Shown: piece after piece, positions 57,601 to 64,000 of the stretch
Layout of the letters: every line of letters starts with the position of its first letter
Position numbering within the stretch: the first letter of the stretch is position 1
From: Gordionus sp. m RMFG-2023
Lineage: Eukaryota > Nematomorpha > Gordioida > Chordodea > Parachordodidae
Assembly (NCBI RefSeq): GCF_954871325.1
Contig: NC_088776.1
Span: forward strand, 14,756,052 to 14,820,051
Direction: 5' to 3'
DNA length: 64,000 bases
Notes under the pieces: generated by a model
Told to the model about the DNA's origin: nothing
Databases searched by the model: none
The model's input: only the letters and a program-made list of their open reading frames with translations
Translations under genes and position numbers: made by a program

Positions 57601-60600
57601 TAAAAACAAAACATTTTGACAAAGTTTCACCCACTATTTTATTGAATAATGCAAAATTTTTTTCTTGTTAAAAAAATTCATAATTTATATTGTTTCTTTT
57701 CCCTCGTTATTTAAAAAAATAAATAAACAGGTAATAAAAATAAAATTTGACATTGTTTTATCGATTTATTATAATGGTTGTTTATATTATAAGAATAATT
57801 ATCAGGAGAAATCTAAAATAAAAAACAATACTAAATCTTATTATATTCTTTATTACTTACTATTACTAATTAATACTTTTTCGATTTTTTGGCATAAGAC
57901 TGTGATTTTTTTTGCTAACATTATAATAGTATTTATTATTTTATATAATATATAATTAGTGATCATTAATAAAAGTATAATAATATAGAGAAAGGGGAAT
58001 AAAGAAAGGCTAAAAAAATTAACTAATAATTTAAACATTGAACAGAAAACACGACATGTTAGCACTATAAATTTGTATTTTTTGAAGTTTATACGACTTA
58101 CCTCCTACTTCAATATAAAATTCAAAAATTAGTTTAATATAATTTTTATTTTTACAAAGCCATAAATCCATTGTTTTGATTTTGATTATAAAAAAAATTA
58201 AATCTATTTCCATTATTTACACAATACAACATAGTATATATAAGTATAATAATTTATAACATTTTTTTTGTTTAACATTTTAATATAAATATTGAGTTGA
58301 GTTTATAGGTAAGATTTTATTTCTTTTCTATAGCACTGCTTACCTTACTCGTAAAGGTAATTAAGAAAAATCATATTTTAAAACAAAATAGGTGGAAGGG
58401 GGAGAGGAGAATAATATATTTATTATTTTTATTTATAAGATAAAATAACTTTGTATTAAATAAAACGGTATATTAAACCGAATTAAAAAGTTATTGTCAT
58501 AATAATATTGTATTATACATATTATTATATTTTTTATGACTTATCGGCTTTCTTAAAGAAAACAATTCCTTATATATATATAGGCATAACAACAGGTAAT
58601 AAAATATTTTTTTATAATAAATGTAATATTTTAATTTTTATATAATTCTTACACCCTCTTAAAGGTAATTATATATATATATATATGTATAATATTTTTA
58701 TGAAATTTTAAAGATATGTATTTATATAGTATTTATTTAAATATATATTTTTTTATGGAGAGATTTGAGATAGATAATGAACGAAATACCTTTTCAAATC
58801 ACACATATAGAACTTATATGAAAAAATCCATTTCATTTGCATAACATTAAATCAATGCACTAGAATTTAATTAATAATAGCCATTTTTCGAAGCACATTT
58901 AAACAAAAAAACGGGGAAGGACAATGGTGTAGTCAATATTTATTAAGGAAAGGGATAGGCTGGGGTCCTTCCTCTAACAAATCTTGATTTAGCATTTTGA
59001 TTTTCCAGTGGTTATTTTTATTTTTAAAATATGTAATCATCTCTGAGTTTGCTGAACAATTGGAAGCGTTCATTCTAAAGTCTTTATCAATATTTCGTAC
59101 TTTATTAGTGCCTATGAGCAGAGTTCTGGATCGAACCTGCATCTCCTGATCCGTATTCAGGACTATTTTTCCTTAACCCGTACGACTCAGAAATATTTAG
59201 GTTAATGAATGCCGACCCGAACCCTATTTTCCTCTCATTATTGGCAAAATTGGGAATTTTTTTTTAAATTTGCATCATGCTGGAACAAAAGTTATAGAAT
59301 GTTAAAATCTAATGCTTGATTAGTACTTACTCAATTCATCCATCAGGGAATTTGATTTAAAAAAAGAAATGCGCCTATAATATTGTTTATCTGTCTATTT
59401 TTAAGATTATTTCATTTACTATTTAAATAGAAGAAGAAATTTCGGTGATGATTTTAAAAAATTAGAAAATTAAGGAAGGTTTTATCAATTTATAAATGAA
59501 TGCAAATTTTGGTCTAGATATCGGTTAAAGTATCTAGATAAAAATATCACATCTATATCTGTATCTAGACACACTTTAGATTGTATTTTTATTTAGACGC
59601 TAGGTGTCTGTATTTATTTTGGATACATTTTGATACATTATTATTTTACGTTTTTTATCAAAAACAAACCAGAGAAATTTTATTTTACGCAATGGATGAC
59701 GACAACATGAAATTTAATATTATAATTTTTTTATTTTATATTAATTTACAATCATAATTTTTAGATCAATATTTCTAGACAATCTCTGAAAGAGATCAAA
59801 TAATTTATAATAATTTTTTTTGGGCACCATTTAGATATAAATATTTGACATTCATTAAAATTTTAAATAATTTTTTAAAAAATAAGGGTGAAATTTTATA
59901 TATTTAATGATTATACCAATATAAAGTTGTTCGTCATTAAATATAACAATTACCCTCTGCTATCAAGTGTCCCTGTAGAAATTTAATGTGGCTAAAATTA
60001 TATTTACCTATAAACGGGAGTGAATGATAAAAATTTTGAGAATATTTTATTATTAAAATCTAACAATTATTTGAAATCATTTATTTTATATTTTTTAAAT
60101 GAATTATTAAAATCTAACAATCATTATTTTAATTATATATATATTATTGGTAAATATATTATTGGTATATAATATATTATTGGGTTTATAAGTGATATCA
60201 GTTTAATAGGTTTTTCTTAGCTCACTTCAAAATTTGAGTTTTAACAAATAACAATAGAACCCTAAATTAAGCGTTTGGATACCTTACACAAGTATAATAA
60301 TTGTATCTTAGGTCCATTAGAAAAGTATCTTTGGACAACTCTGATAAGTATATTTTAAAAACATATTTTTTTATATTTTCCAAGCAAATTTTTCTGTTTT
60401 TCTGAAGCACTTCTAATATACATATAATTTTTAAGCAAGTTTATTAACTGTTAATCTTAGCGACGCCCTTGGACATTATAATAACAGTTAATAAATCGTT
60501 AAAAAATATAAAAAATTATGAGGATAGGTAAATATATTTATTATTAATATATAGAAGAACATTTTATTAATTAATATTATATAGTGTTGAGCAGATTTAA

Positions 60601-62566
60601 TTTAAAACATTTCCACATTTTTTAATTCATTTGTAAATAAAATTACTTAACTTGTAAAAAAATATGTTATTTTAACAATTTTTTGCAAGTCAAATATAAT
60701 ATGGATATATTTTGAATCAAATCTGCACACTGTATATGACTAATGACTAACAGTTACTTATGTATACTTATACCTCTTTTGCTTGTTATGTTAAGTGTTA
60801 CAATAACCTATTTTCAACAATTCTATATACCTTTTTTAATAATAAATTAATGAGGTTTTGTTTGTTATCTTCTCATTTTTATAATATTTAATTTATTATT
60901 AATTTTGCAATTTGTAAATCATATTATAACAACAAAGTATAGTAGTTTAATATACAGTTATTACTTATTAGCTTTTATGACATCATTTCATCAAACACTA
61001 GAAATAATATTTGGGAAAATATGATATTATTTCCCTGAAAATAATAAAGTAATGAATTATTTATGAAGGAGATTAAAAAATTTTTAAAAAATGCATTTTC
61101 CTCCGAATAAAAATATCGTATATTTAATTTATTATGTGCAGTGAAATCCCGGTGGTTGCAGAAATTCCATGAAGAAACGTGAAAAATAAATTAATTTACA
61201 GTTTTTAAATAACATCTATAATATGTGAAAAAAAATCTCATTCAAAAAAATAAGATTTTGTTTTGAACAAATCATATTGCCTCTCCCTATCTTTCGTAGC
61301 TTCGGTTCTCAGTTGATTCTGCCCTGGCAGATAATTATAAAAGTTTTAAATTATAATATAATCTAAGATAATGGCAAAATTATGAGAAAGGTTACCTATT
61401 AAAAAAGATAAATCTTTTGGATATTAAAACTATTCGTTTAATTTGGCAAACTAAATGAAATAGATAATATTATTTTATGCATATTTATTTAATTTTTGAT
61501 TATAAAAATTATATATATATAACATAATATGCATTTATATTCCAATTTTAATAAAATAGTATATCAAAAAGCAATTAATTTGTTATCTATGACTATGAGC
61601 TACTTGCTCCAATATCAATATCCCATGATTCGGAATATCAATCTCAGAAATCATTAGAAATATATTTTTTTAGTATATGACAATCTCTTGTTTTAATGTC
61701 CATTTTTATTATTATTCAACTTTTTATATGCCTAGATGATAATTGTTCGAATTTTTAAAGAGTTATGTTTTATCTAAATTCACATAAAAAAATTTAAAAA
61801 AAACATTATAATATTCCTTTCAATTAAATTTAAAACACCTCTTATTTTTTATGCTTATTTTTTTATTAGATCAAATCTTTTTAGGTTTAAAGTTTAATCG
61901 AAGAATTTTTATAAATTAATTTTTAAAAAATTGTTATTTCCTCGCAATATTAAAGCTAATGTTAAACGTCTCACTTTTTAAAAGTCAAAGAATAAATATT
62001 ACACAGGTCTGGATACTTTGCCTATAGATGGCAGAAAGGCTTTGCCATTTATTAACGAAATTTCGAGGGTTGTGAAATATGCGAAATCTTAATTTAAAAT
62101 TGGCCAAATCGAGACGTTTAACCATACCAAAAGGCAAAGATAAAGTAATCAACCCTTTATTTAGAAAAAAACATGAATAAATGGCCTTTCTTTTGAGCAA
62201 CCAAAGCGGATTTATTTTATTTATTTTTCATTAATATTATAATTATGCGATGATAAGTCAAAAATAGATAAATAAATTTTCTAAATAATTTAAACCTAGT
62301 TTTATTCTTTTCATATATATATTTAATAAACTTTTTTTTATTAAACCAAATTTTCAAGAACTAGTAATTTCTGAGTAATGAAAAATGCACGGAGGGCTTA
62401 TGACCCTTTTGTGGATATCTTTTTATAATTTTTTCGTATAAAAGTCAAAATATTTTAAGGGATCCTAAAGCAGCTCTATCAAGTGGTTGCAGTTTATAGT
62501 TACAATGGGAAGGATCACGAAAACATCATTACTGAGAGCACAGACACATTAGTGGGATGTATGTAA
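57601..62566. other. Long AT-rich stretch, little recognised
   Basis: About 5 kb with simple (TA) runs near 58570-58690. The minus-strand open frame 61985-62200 (LITLSLPFGMVKRLDLANFK, FHNPRNFVNKWQSLSAIYRQ) is less AT-rich than its surroundings and might be an exon or element debris, but I recognise no family. A GCGACGCCCTTGG hAT-like end lies near 60462-60474. Otherwise only the SINE-like block at 59000-59195 stands out. Confidence 0.4.
59000..59195 (-). repeat. tRNA-derived SINE-like sequence
   Basis: On the minus strand a degenerate A-box region (CGGGTTAAGG) is followed by a B box (GCAGGTTCGATCC) at tRNA-like spacing. The arms do not fold into a functional tRNA. The body beyond it has no second copy in this window, so the SINE call is tentative. 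Confidence 0.45.
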
Positions 62567-62738
62567 TATTGTTAACCCGCTCAGTTTTTAAAATTGGATA
62601 ATCCGATATTTTCGACAAAAATATTAAGCAAGTCTGGAGATTTCGCTCAAAAAAAGTATAGACATCTATTAAGGAAATCTCGAAGCTTGCGTAATTTTTT
62701 GTTGATTAGCCGTTTTAAAAAATCGGTTTAACAACGCA
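62567..62738. mobile_element. Decayed MITE, TAGTGTTGTTAAACGG family
   Basis: TATTGTTAACCCGCTCAG at the left and CGGTTTAACAACGCA at the right are diverged versions of the ends of the intact element at 63346-63592. Internal words (GGAGATTT, CTTGCGTAAT, GATTAGCCGTTTTAAAAAAT) also match. Confidence 0.7.
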
Positions 62739-63067
62739 AGTTGCATGGTTATCTTGAATCATTAAAACTTTTCTGCCTTGATTGTAAGATATTTTAAATA
62801 AATTACAAAATCCTTTGCCGGCATCCATCCAGATTTCCTAAGGTATTCACATCTTTTACATCGTTATACGTGTACTGTTTAAATAACCTCCCCCCCTCTC
62901 GCTTCCTTCCTCTCAATTATGTTAAGTCATTGAACTGTTGTTAATCCTATGAAAATTTATTGCTAAATATGTTAATACCAGTTTCATCAATGTTATAAAT
63001 ATCACGGTAGGAACTTGTTCTCATTTAAAAGAAACACGGACAGAAATATCCTACGTACAAAAATACC

Positions 63068-63250
63068 CTTTTAAAAATTTGTTTATTAAAAGCTTAAAAG
63101 GGTGAGCATTAAAAATTTTTTAATGGGGTATTTTTGTCCGTGGGCAAAATTTGTTTAATAAAATTAAATGGGTGAGCATTAAAAATTTTTAATGGGGTGT
63201 TTTTGTCCGATATCTATTTTGTCCGTGGGCATTTTTGTCCAGGGCTTTCT
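63068..63250. repeat. Tandem repeats with TTTTTGTCCGTGGGC
   Basis: Two 70-bp units begin GGGTGAGCATTAAAAATTTTT at 63100 and 63170, each followed by GGGGT.TTTTTGTCCG. A shortened run (GTCCGTGGGCATTTTTGTCC, AGGGCTTTCTGTCCGG) closes the block, and a reversed GGACAGAAATATCC lies at 63039. It looks like the end of an unclassified repeat element. Confidence 0.7.
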
Positions 63251-63345
63251 GTCCGGATTTCATTATTTCATTTAAAACTGTCAAATGATTTTTTTTAAAT
63301 GAGTGGAACATTTTGAAATTAAATTCCGAATTTTATTATAGTATA

Positions 63346-63592
63346 TAGTGTTGTTAAACGGCTCGTTTTGAGCCGATTTTCTAAAAACGGCTTACTCAAT
63401 ATTTTAGCCAGAAAAATATTGCCTAAGCCTCGAGATTTAGCCAATATACGTCTAAACCTTTGTTCCTTCAATATACGTCTAAGCCTTGTTCCTTCTATGA
63501 AAATCTTCAGACTTGCGTAATATTTTTATGGATGAGATATTGAATTAGCCGTTTTAAAAAATCGACTCAAAACGAACGGTTTAACAACACTA
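63346..63592. mobile_element. hAT MITE, TAGTGTTGTTAAACGG family
   Basis: The 247-bp element starts TAGTGTTGTTAAACGGCTCG and ends CGAACGGTTTAACAACACTA, flanked by a perfect 8-bp duplication ATAGTATA (63338-63345, 63593-63600). A 28-bp internal duplication (AATATACGTCTAA.CCT.TGTTCCTTC) lies near 63445-63500. There is no coding capacity. Confidence 0.93.
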
Positions 63593-63600
63593 ATAGTATA

Positions 63601-64000
63601 TAATGTATTATTATATCTCACACATAATATATACTAGATATACATGATTATAAACTGGGCCTAATAGTGAGGTTATGTTGAATATAATATATTTATTACT
63701 TGCACACTACAATAAACAATTATTATCTAATCATTTTCATCTCATCGATATTATCCTTTATAATTGTCATATTATTGACATCACATCAAAATATCAATAA
63801 CAACATCGGGCTCTGATTTATAAGAACTTAGATCTGATTTGTATAATGCATAATTTATTTTTCAATATTCAAATATTGGTAAGGCAATCTTATAAGTATT
63901 TTAATAATATCACACACATATATAATTAAATCTAATTCATTCCTACTTTCTATTTCAATATTTTAGTATTAATAAGAGTGCTAGATATCTGCAAATCCCA
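63601..64000. other. AT-rich end of window, no gene seen
   Basis: Nothing recognisable was found in the last 400 bases. Confidence 0.5.

Noticed and set aside
57665-58213. Open frames on both strands as small membrane proteins.
   Set aside because: They consist of Ile, Tyr, Asn and Lys codons expected by chance in this AT-rich DNA, with no motif, splice pattern or repeat support.
61300-61335. An 18S rRNA start resembling TTGATTCTGCC.
   Set aside because: Similarity covers about a dozen bases only and nothing downstream resembles 18S.

Overview
The window is very AT-rich eukaryotic DNA, almost certainly animal. It shows short GT-AG introns, exons of a metazoan-type ANKRD13 gene, a 5S rRNA-like sequence, tRNA-derived SINE-like sequences, and a dense mixture of cut-and-paste transposon families typical of animal genomes. 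I cannot name the species. No bacterial operons, ribosome binding sites or CRISPR arrays are present, and most short open frames are transposon debris or chance frames in AT-rich DNA.

Left part (1-10.5 kb): a ZNF862-like hAT transposase relic (about 613-3970) is split by an internally deleted PIF/Harbinger transposon (1657-3166, TTA target duplication). On the minus strand, 4803-5281 holds the first two coding exons of an ANKRD13-like host gene whose remainder must lie left of the window. Next come hAT elements with the CAGTGGCGTA end (6049-8365 and 8399-8813), each with an 8-bp target duplication.

Middle left (10.5-27 kb): a 9.5-kb composite hAT element (10559-20068, duplication CTCATGAT) carries inside it a Ginger1 DNA transposon (10674-15743, CCGG duplication, terminal inverted repeats of about 75 bp). 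The Ginger1 has a multi-exon Gypsy-type integrase transposase fused downstream to an OTU-family cysteine protease, a fourfold 226-229-bp tandem array, a duplicated zinc-binding exon and arrays of subterminal repeats. The same hAT holds two oppositely oriented transposase relics. Beyond it, a broken Gypsy-like LTR retrotransposon fossil (21503-26528) sits inside another hAT-like element.

Middle right (27-43 kb): a SINE lies inside a MITE, which lies inside a hAT coding relic (29895-30700). A nearly full-length TAG-ended hAT (30844-33692) follows, then the 5S-like sequence (33732-33825). Three minus-strand 3' exons of an unrecognised gene (34479-34855) come next, then more TAG-ended MITEs, a Tc1/mariner transposase relic, and a hAT inside a hAT (38345-39724 within 37885-40732), each with a perfect 8-bp duplication.

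Right part (43-64 kb): two decayed copies of one LINE type (43940-46020 minus; 53900-55770 plus) each lie inside a terminal-inverted-repeat element. Tandem duplications, pogo-like MITEs and hAT debris make up the rest, with long AT-rich stretches in which I see nothing.

Overall the window is a transposon graveyard of layered insertions. The small MITEs share ends with larger hAT relics nearby, which look like their former sources of transposase. The most informative object is the Ginger1-OTU element.
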